Below are positions 38,528-46,246 of a stretch of 64,000 nt of DNA, one piece after another. Position numbers and translations under genes: made by a program. The notes beneath the pieces are model-generated. The model ran no database searches. It was not told the DNA's origin and saw only the letters and a list, made by a program, of their open reading frames with translations. How positions within the stretch are numbered: position 1 is the stretch's first letter; each line of letters starts with the position of its first letter. This DNA is from Enterobacter asburiae. Lineage in GTDB: Bacteria; Pseudomonadota; Gammaproteobacteria; Enterobacterales; Enterobacteriaceae. The DNA lies in the NCBI RefSeq assembly GCF_007035645.1, contig NZ_AP019632.1, positions 2,852,001 to 2,916,000 on the forward strand. The letters are read 5' to 3'.

Positions 38528-39768
38528 GAGGGTGTAGCGTTCACGGCAAGAATGTCGGATTACACGGAGATAAAACCTCCTCGGGGGCACATTGTATCGC
38601 GGCCCGGCCTGGTATGTCGGTCATGGGGTTGCTGAAACTCTATATCGGCGACAAGACCACACCCTGTCCGAAGTGTGGGGAGGTGGGAGTCATTGTGGAC
38701 GGGGATCACCGCTGCTCAAACAGTGCCGCTGTTGCGGTGGATGGTGCGGAGATCCGTTGCGGGTGTCCGCAGGGGTCCAATTTTCTGATTGCCCCGGGTA
38801 CTATCCCGCAGCTTTCAGAGCCAAGCGCCGGGATGGTACCGGTCGCAGCCCCAGAGCCGGAACTGCATGCGCAGACGGCGGAAAAGCCTCGCTCTGAACC
38901 TCTCCCTCTTCCGGCGCGAATTTACCAGACCACGAGGCAGATGGATGACTATCAGGCCAAGGATATGCGCTACGGCGATCTGGACACGCTGACGCTACGT
39001 AACCAGTTTTACATCGACGTGGACAATGTGTCCGCGAAGGTGAACCCCCGAACCCTGAAGCTACAGCCGACAGCGAACACTGCAACACAATATTCCCCTT
39101 ATGCCATGCAGGATCTTGAACAGCAGCAGCCGTCTGTCAGCAGGGATGAGGTGACGCGCCTGATGTTTGATGAGTTCCGGGAACTGGCGAAGCTGTATTC
39201 CTTCCACGGTCCGTATAAGAACATCATCACCGAGATGATTGACCATATGCAGGAGAATCACGGTGCACCATACAGCAGCCCGTTGCTGGACAGGGCGTTG
39301 AAGGAGCAGATCCTGAATGACCATTCAGAGAAAAGCTCTTTGCTGGAAATTAAAGATGTTCTGAAACGAGTAATTGACTATGAACATGGATTTATACCAC
39401 TGGATAAAAAAGGCGATATCTTCGACGAAAATGGAAACCTTAAAGAAATAGGGAAAACTGTACTGCCTAAATTTGACCGGAAGATAGATAACACTAACGG
39501 TCTGGTGATCTCTGTACATGACACCTGGTCCACTCATATCACGCTGGTATCACTACTGGTGAGTGGTGACAGCTACCGGGCAACGGTGCATTACCGGATT
39601 CAGGATCACTTTGGACTCGATGACGATGATGTACTGAACCCTGTATACCGGGAGTTTCGTATTTTCCGTTTGTGGTTCGCACTACAGCGTTGGAATGAGT
39701 ACGGCTATAAGCCGTTTATCACTGAGATGAATGCCTCTGTCGAAATTAACGGGAGGCGAGGTGAATAA
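38515..39768 (+). CDS. PAAR-domain T6SS effector with C-terminal DUF3289
   Basis: A 417-residue protein. Residues 1-95 form a PAAR-like tip domain (VHGKNVGLHGDKTSSG, YIGDKTTPCPKCGE, DGAEIRCGC); 96-130 is a Pro/Ala/Glu-rich linker; 130-417 matches the YPO3983/DUF3289 family, with the ending RNQFYIDVDN...QDHFGLDDDD...NEYGYKPFITEM. PAAR tips sit on VgrG spikes and carry toxins into target cells; DUF3289 is therefore a probable toxin domain of unknown target. No VgrG or T6SS core gene lies in the window. The C-terminal part is AT-rich, as is common in exchangeable toxin modules. Confidence 0.82.
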   Translation: MSIMRGCSVHGKNVGLHGDKTSSGAHCIAARPGMSVMGLLKLYIGDKTTPCPKCGEVGVIVDGDHRCSNSAAVAVDGAEIRCGCPQGSNFLIAPGTIPQLSEPSAGMVPVAAPEPELHAQTAEKPRSEPLPLPARIYQTTRQMDDYQAKDMRYGDLDTLTLRNQFYIDVDNVSAKVNPRTLKLQPTANTATQYSPYAMQDLEQQQPSVSRDEVTRLMFDEFRELAKLYSFHGPYKNIITEMIDHMQENHGAPYSSPLLDRALKEQILNDHSEKSSLLEIKDVLKRVIDYEHGFIPLDKKGDIFDENGNLKEIGKTVLPKFDRKIDNTNGLVISVHDTWSTHITLVSLLVSGDSYRATVHYRIQDHFGLDDDDVLNPVYREFRIFRLWFALQRWNEYGYKPFITEMNASVEINGRRGE

Positions 39769-40153
39769 ACGGCTGTTAGCTGGCGCTATTGCGGTAGTAG
39801 CTTGTGGTTATGTGCTCTGGCAGCTTTTGACACCAGTTGAAATAGTGGCGGTGCATGAAGGGGATACGATCTTAGTTAGGAATTTCCCGTATCTGAAAAG
39901 TCGCCAAATAGCTTGGTGGGAAGCCAACAAAGATATAATTCAGGCGAAATATGGGATACCTAATAAAAGCGAAGGTGGTTATTACAGCGTAACTATTATG
40001 GACTTTGGCGACGGTTATCGTATTGATCGAGGGACGGATGAAGACTCTGATTTAATTTGCTTCGATGAAATGCCCGTAGATGCGCGATGTATCGAAAAAC
40101 ACCCTCGGCTATGGATTATGTCTAGCCAAAATACCGGGCTGTTTTATAGATAA
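39761..40153 (+). CDS. DUF943 membrane protein, probable immunity protein
   Basis: A 130-residue protein with one N-terminal membrane helix (LLAGAIAVVACGYVLWQLL) and a DUF943 body (PVEIVAVHEGDTILVRNFPY, WWEANKDIIQAKYGIP, DFGDGYRID). The start is the GTG at 39761, behind GGGAGGCGAG and overlapping the effector stop. DUF943 genes often follow DUF3289 effector genes; a membrane-anchored periplasmic immunity protein would suit an effector acting in the periplasm. Immunity is inferred, not shown. Confidence 0.78.
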   Translation: MNKRLLAGAIAVVACGYVLWQLLTPVEIVAVHEGDTILVRNFPYLKSRQIAWWEANKDIIQAKYGIPNKSEGGYYSVTIMDFGDGYRIDRGTDEDSDLICFDEMPVDARCIEKHPRLWIMSSQNTGLFYR

Positions 40154-40154
40154 T

Positions 40155-40562
40155 AATACTTACCAAAAGGATCTTCTTGAGATCCTTTTTTAACGCATAA
40201 TCTCTTGCCCTGTAAACGAAAAAACCCGCCAGTAGGCGGGTTGATCCGGGTTCGTTGAGCTTGCAACTCGGGAAACCGGACGGTAACTGGATCTTTAGCG
40301 GAAGACAGTCACCAAATCGCTTCTTTCAGTTAGCCTCTACAAGGCTGTCTGTTTAATAGTAAACGACAGTTTTACTTATGTTGACTATCAGTCTGCCTTC
40401 TTCCGCGAACCTCAGTGACCAGTGGCTGCTGCCTGTGGCGATTTGTAGTATCTGTCCGGGTTGGCTCCAGAGTAAAGTTACCGGAACAGGCGCAGCAGTC
40501 GGGCTGAACGGGGGGCTCTTGCTTACAGCCCAGCAGGGAGTGAACTATCTAACTGGAACGGG
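40155..40562 (+). other. ColE1/CloDF13-type plasmid replication region, truncated
   Basis: The RNAII/RNAI region of ColE1-family plasmids is recognisable: AAAAGGATCTTCTTGAGATC, TAATCTCTTG, CGAAAAAACCCGCC, CAGTCACCAAAT, CAGTGGCTGCTGCC, CCGGGTTGG, AGTTACCGGA, GGCGCAGCAGTCGGGCTGAA, CGGGGGG and CAGCCCAG follow each other in the plasmid order. The 5' part is closest to CloDF13. The copy stops before the replication start, so it should not replicate. An RNAI-like hairpin (CCCGCCAGTAGGCGGG with a flanking A-run) remains on the opposite strand. The -35 TTGAGA and -10 TAATCT are 15 bp apart, shorter than the 17 of ColE1. Confidence 0.88.
40165..40190 (+). terminator. Terminator-like hairpin after the DUF943 gene
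   Basis: AAAAGGATCT/AGATCCTTTT stem followed by T residues. It overlaps the -35 of the RNAII-type promoter, as in ColE1 plasmids. Confidence 0.6.
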
Positions 40563-40607
40563 GCGTTGTGATATAGGTAAGGCTTCCACCACAACACGTA
40601 GACCTTA

Positions 40608-40663
40608 TGCGGTTTGCCTACGGATGGCGGATCGTGGCGGCGCAGGTGAGTTTGATGGTGTAA
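40608..40663 (+). repeat. Right 56-bp direct repeat (duplicate hpxZ 3' end)
   Basis: Same as 38150-38205 apart from one base (A to G). It is not attached to an open hpxZ frame and is followed by REP DNA, probably the original downstream junction of hpxZ. Confidence 0.9.
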
Positions 40664-40675
40664 CGCTGAAAAACC

Positions 40676-40764
40676 TGCCCGGTGGCGCTGCGCTTACCGG
40701 GCCTACGATGTCCCGTATGCCCTGTGGGTCCTGTAGGCCGGGTAAGGCGCAGCCGCCACCCGGC
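40676..40764. repeat. BIME (two inverted REP elements)
   Basis: TGCCCGGTGGCGCTGCGCTT and GTAGGCCGGGTAAGGCGCAG...CCACCCGGCA in opposite orientation before the end of hpxB. Confidence 0.85.
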
Positions 40765-40778
40765 AAAACATCGCACAC

Positions 40779-41711
40779 TTACTTCTTAAACGGATGCACA
40801 TCCCGCCAGTGGTCGGCAATCTGCTGGCGGGTACAGACCCACACCCGCTCGTGCTGCTGCACGTAATCGAGGAACCGCTGCAGCGCGCGAAAACGCCCCG
40901 GCCGCCCCAGCAGGCGACAGTGCATGCCGATGGACATCATCTTCGGCGCGCTTTCCCCCTCTTCGTACAGCACGTCAAAACTGTCCTTCAGATACGTATA
41001 AAACTGCTCGGCGGTGTTAAACCCCTGCGCGGTGGCGAAGCGCATGTCGTTCGCATCCAGCGTATACGGCACGATCAGGTGCGGTTTACGGGTGCCGTCG
41101 CTGCAGGCCACTTCCGTCCAGAAGGGCAGATCGTCGCCGTAGTAGTCGCTGTCATAGTCGAAGCCGCCGTGCTCCACCACCAGCTGGCGGGTGTTGGGGC
41201 TGTCGCGCCCGGTGTACCAGCCCGTCGGCGGCTTGCCGAACAGGTCGGTCAACACGTGCACCGCCTTGTGCAGGTGTTCGCGCTCCTGGCTGATATTCAT
41301 GCTCTGATAGTGGATCCAGCGCCAGCCGTGGCTCACCACGTCATAATCCGCCGCCTTGATTGCCTCGACGATCTCAGGATGACGCGCCAGCGCCATCGCT
41401 ACGCCAAAGACCGTCAGCGGCAGGCCGCGCTTTTGAAATTCACTGTGGATCCGCCAGAACCCGGCGCGGCTGCCGTATTCGTAGAGGGAGTCCATCGACA
41501 TGTGTTTATCCGGGTAGCTGGCCGCGCCGATAATGTCCGACAGGAACTGCTCGGATCCGGCATCGCCGTGCAGAACGTGGTTTTCCGCCCCTTCCTCATA
41601 ATTGAGCACAAACTGCACGGCGATACGCGCCTGATTCGGCCACCGCGCGTGCGGCGGGTTGCCCGCGTAGCCGCGCAGATCCCGCGGGTAATCCTGTTCA
41701 AAAAGCCCCAT
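40779..41711 (-). CDS. hpxB: HpxB (PuuE), allantoinase of the polysaccharide deacetylase family
   Basis: A 310-residue metal-independent-type allantoinase closely resembling Pseudomonas PuuE, converting allantoin to allantoate. Diagnostic segments: YPRDLRGYAGNPPHARWPNQ, FVLNYEEGAE, MSMDSLYEYGSRAG, SHGWRWIHYQ and GWYTGRDSPNTR. The start MGLFEQDYPRD at 41711 is preferred, with a second ATG 12 bases upstream. Last gene of hpxSAB. Confidence 0.92.
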   Translation of the reverse strand: MGLFEQDYPRDLRGYAGNPPHARWPNQARIAVQFVLNYEEGAENHVLHGDAGSEQFLSDIIGAASYPDKHMSMDSLYEYGSRAGFWRIHSEFQKRGLPLTVFGVAMALARHPEIVEAIKAADYDVVSHGWRWIHYQSMNISQEREHLHKAVHVLTDLFGKPPTGWYTGRDSPNTRQLVVEHGGFDYDSDYYGDDLPFWTEVACSDGTRKPHLIVPYTLDANDMRFATAQGFNTAEQFYTYLKDSFDVLYEEGESAPKMMSIGMHCRLLGRPGRFRALQRFLDYVQQHERVWVCTRQQIADHWRDVHPFKK

Positions 41712-41726
41712 TGCCACCCCCAAAAA

Positions 41727-42470
41727 TTAAAATGGATTCAGTGCCTGAAAATGTCCGCTTAACGCTTTTTTCTCGGGGAACGCCAGATCCCCGTGCTTGC
41801 TGGTCGACAGCCCCAGCGCCACCAGCGATTCCACCATCTTCACCGCCGCGCTGACGCCGTCGATGACCGGCACGCGCAGCTCGCGCGTCAGCTCCTGCGC
41901 CAGCGTCGCCATGCCGCCGCAGCCCAGCACGATGGCGCCACAGCCGTCCTCTTTCAGCGCCTGTATACAGCGCGCGCGCACCTTCTCCTGCGCCAGACCG
42001 CTGCCGTCTTCCAGCGCCAGCACCGGGAGATCGATAGCGTGCAGCGCCGCGCACCTGTCCTGAAAGCCATACTGGTGCAGCAGATGGCGGGCAATAATCA
42101 GCGTGCGCGGCAGCGTGGTGACCACCGAAAAGCGCGTCGCCACCAGCGTCGCCATATGCATGGCGGCTTCGGCGATACCGACCACCGGCCCCTGCGCCAG
42201 CTCGCGCGCCGCCAGCAGGCCCGGATCGCCAAAGCAGGCGATGACGTGACCATCGACGCCCTGCTCTCTGCCGAGCTTAACCTGTTCGAGAACCCCCACG
42301 GCGGCGATGGCCTCATCAAAGTGGCCTTCTATAGACGGCACGCCCGCGCTGGGGCAGACCGCGAGGATCTCCGTTCCAGGCGCCGCCACCGCGCGGGCCG
42401 CCGCGCCGATGGTTTCCGTCATCGCGAGGCTGGTGTTGGGGTTGATCACTTGTATACAGACAGATGACAT
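41727..42470 (-). CDS. hpxA: HpxA, allantoin racemase
   Basis: A 247-residue Asp/Glu racemase-superfamily enzyme that interconverts R- and S-allantoin so that both enantiomers can be used. The two catalytic Cys lie in IACFGDPGLLAAREL near residue 79 and IVLGCGGMATLA near 184. The start overlaps the hpxS stop by one base (TAATG). Confidence 0.92.
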   Translation of the reverse strand: MSSVCIQVINPNTSLAMTETIGAAARAVAAPGTEILAVCPSAGVPSIEGHFDEAIAAVGVLEQVKLGREQGVDGHVIACFGDPGLLAARELAQGPVVGIAEAAMHMATLVATRFSVVTTLPRTLIIARHLLHQYGFQDRCAALHAIDLPVLALEDGSGLAQEKVRARCIQALKEDGCGAIVLGCGGMATLAQELTRELRVPVIDGVSAAVKMVESLVALGLSTSKHGDLAFPEKKALSGHFQALNPF

Positions 42471-43186
42471 TACGACTCCTTGTGGCCGGCAAACAGCCGG
42501 GCAAAATCGGGCAGGCACTCGCCCGCCCGCTCGAAGCAGAGGCTGGCGACGATATGTTCAAAATGGTGCATTAAGGCATCGCTTAGCGGCTGGAGCGCCT
42601 TCTGGCGCAGCAGATCCACAAGCTGTTCGTGATCGTTGCAGCGGCACCCCTGACGCCACGGCGCGCCCCAGGTGGCAATCACCAGCGAGGAGCGCTGGCT
42701 CAGGCCGGTCACCATCTCCGTCAGCACCTGGTTGCCGGAGATGGCCTGCAGCTGAATGTGGAAATTGGCGGAGTGGCGGATTGCCGCCGGGCCGTCGTAC
42801 GCCTCGTGCGCCTGCTGCTCCTGACGAATAATGGCCTCCAGCGCGGCAAGGTGCGGCGGCTGGCAGCGGGCCAGCACGTCCGGCAGGTTGGCGACCTCCA
42901 GCAGCGCGCGGGTGCGGAAGATATGCTGCGCCTCTTCCACCGTCGGGCTGGCAACGTGTGCACCACGCTTGGGCGTTAAGGTGACCATTTGCACAGCCGC
43001 GAGTCGTTGAAGCACCTTGCGGATGCCCGTGCGGCTTACGCCAAAGACCTCGGCCAGCGCCTCCTCCGGCAGTTTGCTCCCCGGCAGCAGCTGATGTTCG
43101 ACAATCGCGGTCATCAGCGCCTGAAAGATCGATTCGTCTTTGTCATGCAGGTCTGGCGCGGTCTGCAGGGCGTTTATGTTGTTCAT
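42470..43186 (-). CDS. hpxS: HpxS, GntR/FadR-type regulator
   Basis: A 238-residue GntR-family regulator: winged helix at about 15-85 (LPEEALAEVFGVSRTGIRKVLQRLAAVQMV) and a FadR-type all-helical ligand domain with metal-binding His residues. In Klebsiella HpxS controls the allantoinase and guanine deaminase cluster. It is divergent from hpxC; GTATAC-type palindromes in the interval are likely targets. Confidence 0.9.
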   Translation of the reverse strand: MNNINALQTAPDLHDKDESIFQALMTAIVEHQLLPGSKLPEEALAEVFGVSRTGIRKVLQRLAAVQMVTLTPKRGAHVASPTVEEAQHIFRTRALLEVANLPDVLARCQPPHLAALEAIIRQEQQAHEAYDGPAAIRHSANFHIQLQAISGNQVLTEMVTGLSQRSSLVIATWGAPWRQGCRCNDHEQLVDLLRQKALQPLSDALMHHFEHIVASLCFERAGECLPDFARLFAGHKES

Positions 43187-43221
43187 TCACCACTCCGTCT
43201 TTTACTCTTCGTTATCGAATC

Positions 43222-43251
43222 GTATACATAAAAATAAAATATTGCATACAA
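43222..43251. promoter_or_regulatory. HpxS operator candidates between hpxS and hpxC
   Basis: CGTATACAT (43221-43229) and TTGCATACAA (43242-43251) resemble the TTGTATACAA palindromes recognised by FadR-subgroup GntR proteins. Related copies lie inside hpxA (42450-42459) and hpxC (43956-43965). Confidence 0.5.
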
Positions 43252-43263
43252 GATTTATTATTT

Positions 43264-43279
43264 TGGCCTGGATCCTGCA
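43264..43279 (+). promoter_or_regulatory. Weak sigma-54 promoter candidate of hpxC
   Basis: TGGCCTGGATCCTGCA keeps the GG and GC elements at the right distance but departs from consensus at three other positions. It lies 52 bases before hpxC. Confidence 0.4.
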
Positions 43280-43330
43280 ACACCGTCTGCACTCCCGCTT
43301 AACGGGTTTTCATTCACAGGAGCAGGTTTC

Positions 43331-44827
43331 ATGCCAAACAGTCAAAACGCGCAGCAGGGTACGGCCGCTGATTCCGGTGCGGTTTACAGCCCACGTCTTT
43401 GCAATGAGGATCTGGCACCGACGCGTGACCAGAACTGGAGCTGGTACAACATCTTTTCGTTCTGGATGTCGGACGTTCACAGCATGGGGGGTTATGTTGT
43501 CGCCGCGAGCTTCTTTACGCTCGGGCTGGCAAGCTGGCAGGTGCTGCTGTGCCTGCTGGTGGGGATTTGCATCGTGCAGCTGTGCGCCAACCTGGTAGCC
43601 AAACCGAGCCAGATGGCGGGCGTGCCCTACGCGGTAATCAGCCGTCAGGCGTTTGGCGTGTTCGGGGCCAATATTCCGGCGGTGATCCGCGGGCTGATCG
43701 CCTTCGCGTGGTACGGCATTCAGACCTACCTGGCCGCCAACGCCCTGATGCTGGTGGCGCTGAAGTTCTGGCCGTCGCTCTCTTCGCTCACTACCGGCGC
43801 ATTCCTGGGCCTGTCGCATCTCGGCTGGATCTGCTTTGCCATCATGTGGGTGCTGCAGGCGATGGTCTTCTGGCACGGCATGAGCGCCATCAAGCGCTTT
43901 ATTGATATCGCCGGTCCGGCGGTCTATGTGGTGATGCTGGCCCTCGCAGGCTGGATTGTATACAAGACCGGTTTTGACGGCATTTCCTTCACTCTCGCCA
44001 GCAAATCCCTGAGCGCGGGCGAGCAGACCTGGCAGATGATCACCGCGACCGCGCTGGTGGTGTCTTACTTCTCCGGCCCGCTGCTCAACTTCGGCGACTT
44101 CTCCCGCTACGGCAAAAGCATGGGCGAGATCCGCCGCGGAAACCGCTGGGGCCTGCCGTTTAACTTCCTGCTGTTCTCCATCGTCACCGTAGTGATTGTC
44201 TCCGGCACCCAGTCGCTGTTTGGCCGCATGATCACCGACCCGATCGAAACCGTCAGCCGCGTGGGCAACGATCTGGCCGTAGCGATTGGCCTGCTGACGA
44301 TGATCACCGCCACCATCGGGATCAACATCGTCGCGAACTTCGTCTCCCCGGCGTTTGATTTCTCTAACTGTTCGCCGCAGAAAATCAGCTTCCGCACCGG
44401 GGGCATGATTGCCGCCGTCGGCTCGATCCTGCTCACCCCGTGGAACCTGTTCAACTCGCCGGAGCTTATCCACTACACCCTGGACGTGCTCGGGGCGTTC
44501 ATCGGCCCGCTGTTCGGCATTCTGATTGCCGACTTCTACCTGATTAAGCGCGGCAAGGTGTCGGTTGACGATCTGTTCGACGACACGCCAAAGGGCAAAT
44601 ACTGGTACCGCAACGGCTTCAACCCGAAAGCCATTGGCGCGCTGATCCCGTCCGTTGCCGTGGGCCTGGTGATTAGCTTCATCCCGGCCCTGCATGAGGT
44701 GGCGAACTTCAGCTGGTTTATCGGCGTCTTCCTCGGCGGCGTGACTTACCGCTGGCTGGCGCGGGAAGATCGCGAGACGGCGGGCGCGACGTCGTTCGGC
44801 TCACGCGTGGCAACGCAAAAAGAGTAA
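43331..44827 (+). CDS. hpxC: HpxC, NCS1-family allantoin permease
   Basis: A 498-residue nucleobase:cation symporter-1 with 12 predicted membrane helices. The N-terminal SPRLCNEDLAPTRDQNWSWYNIFSFWMSDVHSMGGY and KPSQMAGVPYAVISRQAFGVFGANIPA are typical of PucI/allantoin permeases. It probably imports allantoin for HpxA and HpxB. AGGAG lies 8 bases before the ATG. Upstream of guaD on the same strand, separated by a terminator. Confidence 0.9.
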   Translation: MPNSQNAQQGTAADSGAVYSPRLCNEDLAPTRDQNWSWYNIFSFWMSDVHSMGGYVVAASFFTLGLASWQVLLCLLVGICIVQLCANLVAKPSQMAGVPYAVISRQAFGVFGANIPAVIRGLIAFAWYGIQTYLAANALMLVALKFWPSLSSLTTGAFLGLSHLGWICFAIMWVLQAMVFWHGMSAIKRFIDIAGPAVYVVMLALAGWIVYKTGFDGISFTLASKSLSAGEQTWQMITATALVVSYFSGPLLNFGDFSRYGKSMGEIRRGNRWGLPFNFLLFSIVTVVIVSGTQSLFGRMITDPIETVSRVGNDLAVAIGLLTMITATIGINIVANFVSPAFDFSNCSPQKISFRTGGMIAAVGSILLTPWNLFNSPELIHYTLDVLGAFIGPLFGILIADFYLIKRGKVSVDDLFDDTPKGKYWYRNGFNPKAIGALIPSVAVGLVISFIPALHEVANFSWFIGVFLGGVTYRWLAREDRETAGATSFGSRVATQKE

Positions 44828-44839
44828 CCCCCTCCTTCC

Positions 44840-44860
44840 GGCCGCAGCTTAGCTGCGGCC
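44840..44860 (+). terminator. hpxC terminator
   Basis: GGCCGCAGC/GCTGCGGCC stem 12 bases after hpxC; the following CGTTCATT is only weakly T-rich, so termination may be partial. Confidence 0.6.
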
Positions 44861-44869
44861 CGTTCATTC

Positions 44870-44885
44870 TGGCACCGTTCTTGCT
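44870..44885 (+). promoter_or_regulatory. Sigma-54 promoter of guaD
   Basis: TGGCACCGTTCTTGCT matches TGGCAC-N5-TTGCW exactly, 41 bases before guaD. A palindromic TTATGTACACAATAA follows at 44902-44916, a possible regulator site. Confidence 0.82.
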
Positions 44886-44926
44886 GAGCCTTATCACCCC
44901 GTTATGTACACAATAAGGCAGGAACC

Positions 44927-46246
44927 ATGATGGATTACCAGACAGCGATCCGCGGCGCATTTTTTGATATTGCCCAGGTCTGCGACAGCGCAGACGCGAT
45001 TGCCCAACACGCGCGCTACCTTGAGGACGGGGTGCTGTTTATACAGGGCGGGAAAATTCTGGCGCACATCCCGTGGCAGGAGGGCGAGCAGTATCTTGAC
45101 CCTCACAAAGGCTATACCGACCTGCGCGGTAAGCTACTGCTGCCCGGTTTTGTCGATACCCACGTCCATTATCCGCAAACGGAGATGATCGGCGCCTTTG
45201 GTGAGCAGCTGCTGGAGTGGCTGACCACCTACACCTTCCCGGTGGAGAGCCAGTTTGCCGATGAAGCCTACGCGAAAGAGATCGCCGAATTTTTCATTCA
45301 CCAGCTGGTAAGCAACGGCACCACCACCGCGCTGGTGTTTTGCACGCTGCATCCGGAATCGGTCGAGGCGCTGTTTACCGAAGCCCTGCGCCTCAACATG
45401 CGCCTAATCGCCGGAAAGGTGATGATGGACAGACACACCCCGGACTACCTGAGCGAAGACGCGAAGCAGAGCTACCGGCAGACGCGTGCGCTGATCCAGC
45501 GCTGGCACCACCGGGGACGGCTGGGCTACGCCATTACCCCGCGCTTTGCGCCGACCTCATCCCCCGAGCTGCTCGCCGCGATCAGCCTGCTCAGAGAGGA
45601 GTTCCCGGATACCTGGATGCAGACCCACCTGAGCGAAAATCCCAACGAAGTGGCCTGGGTGAGCGACCTCTGGCCGGAGCACGAGCGCTATCTGGACGTG
45701 TATCACCACTACGGCCTGACCGGCGAGCGCAGCGTGTTCGCCCACGCGATTCACCTTCACCACAGCGAGTGGCAGTGCCTGCATGACACCGGTTCGGCGG
45801 TGGCGTTTTGCCCCACCTCTAACCTGTTTCTCGGCAGCGGGCTGTTTCGCCTGCCCGCCTGCTGGCAGCACAAGGTGCGGATGGGCATCGGCACCGACGT
45901 CGGCGCGGGCACCACCTTCAGCATGCTGCGCACCCTGGGGGAGGCCTACAAGGTCGGCCAGCTTCAGAGCTACCGCCTGCGCGCCAGCGAGGCGTTTTAT
46001 CACGCCACGCTGGGCGGCGCGCACGCCCTCAGGCTCGACGATAAGATTGGCAACTTCGCGCCCGGCAAAGAGGCGGATTTCGTGGTAATCGACCCTGACG
46101 TGACGCCGCTGCAGCGCCTGCGCAATCGCCGCTGTCAGGATATCTACGAGCAGCTTTTTGTGCTGATGACCCTCGGCGACGAGCGCAACATCAGCGAGAC
46201 CTGGGTCAACGGCGAGCGGGTGTGGTCAACTTCCCCGGTAGGTTGA
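44927..46246 (+). CDS. guaD: GuaD, guanine deaminase
   Basis: A 439-residue zinc amidohydrolase converting guanine to xanthine and ammonia, the same length as E. coli GuaD. Metal ligands: HVH in PGFVDTHVHYPQTEM near residue 80, His in THLSENPNEV, and Asp in GIGTDVGAGT near 325. ATG codons at 44927 and 44930 are both possible; AGGA is better spaced for the second. Feeds guanine into the urate pathway. Its last 21 bases overlap convergent hpxT. Confidence 0.93.
   Translation: MMDYQTAIRGAFFDIAQVCDSADAIAQHARYLEDGVLFIQGGKILAHIPWQEGEQYLDPHKGYTDLRGKLLLPGFVDTHVHYPQTEMIGAFGEQLLEWLTTYTFPVESQFADEAYAKEIAEFFIHQLVSNGTTTALVFCTLHPESVEALFTEALRLNMRLIAGKVMMDRHTPDYLSEDAKQSYRQTRALIQRWHHRGRLGYAITPRFAPTSSPELLAAISLLREEFPDTWMQTHLSENPNEVAWVSDLWPEHERYLDVYHHYGLTGERSVFAHAIHLHHSEWQCLHDTGSAVAFCPTSNLFLGSGLFRLPACWQHKVRMGIGTDVGAGTTFSMLRTLGEAYKVGQLQSYRLRASEAFYHATLGGAHALRLDDKIGNFAPGKEADFVVIDPDVTPLQRLRNRRCQDIYEQLFVLMTLGDERNISETWVNGERVWSTSPVG

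Larger units (their letters stand above)
38206..40663. mobile_element. Probable integrated plasmid remnant carrying a PAAR effector module
   Basis: A 2.46-kb segment between hpxZ and hpxB. In order it has a cer-like sequence, a 63-codon gene, a PAAR-DUF3289 gene, a DUF943 gene, a ColE1/CloDF13-like replication region lacking its 3' part, and a second copy of the hpxZ 3' end. It is more AT-rich than the hpx genes on either side. A single crossover between chromosome and a circular plasmid at hpxZ would give this structure. No integrase or transposase is present. Confidence 0.7.

Noticed and set aside
40378..40866. A 162-codon plus-strand frame across the plasmid origin remnant and REP DNA
   Set aside because: It reads through the RNAII region, the duplicated hpxZ end and REP repeats, so it is not a plausible gene.
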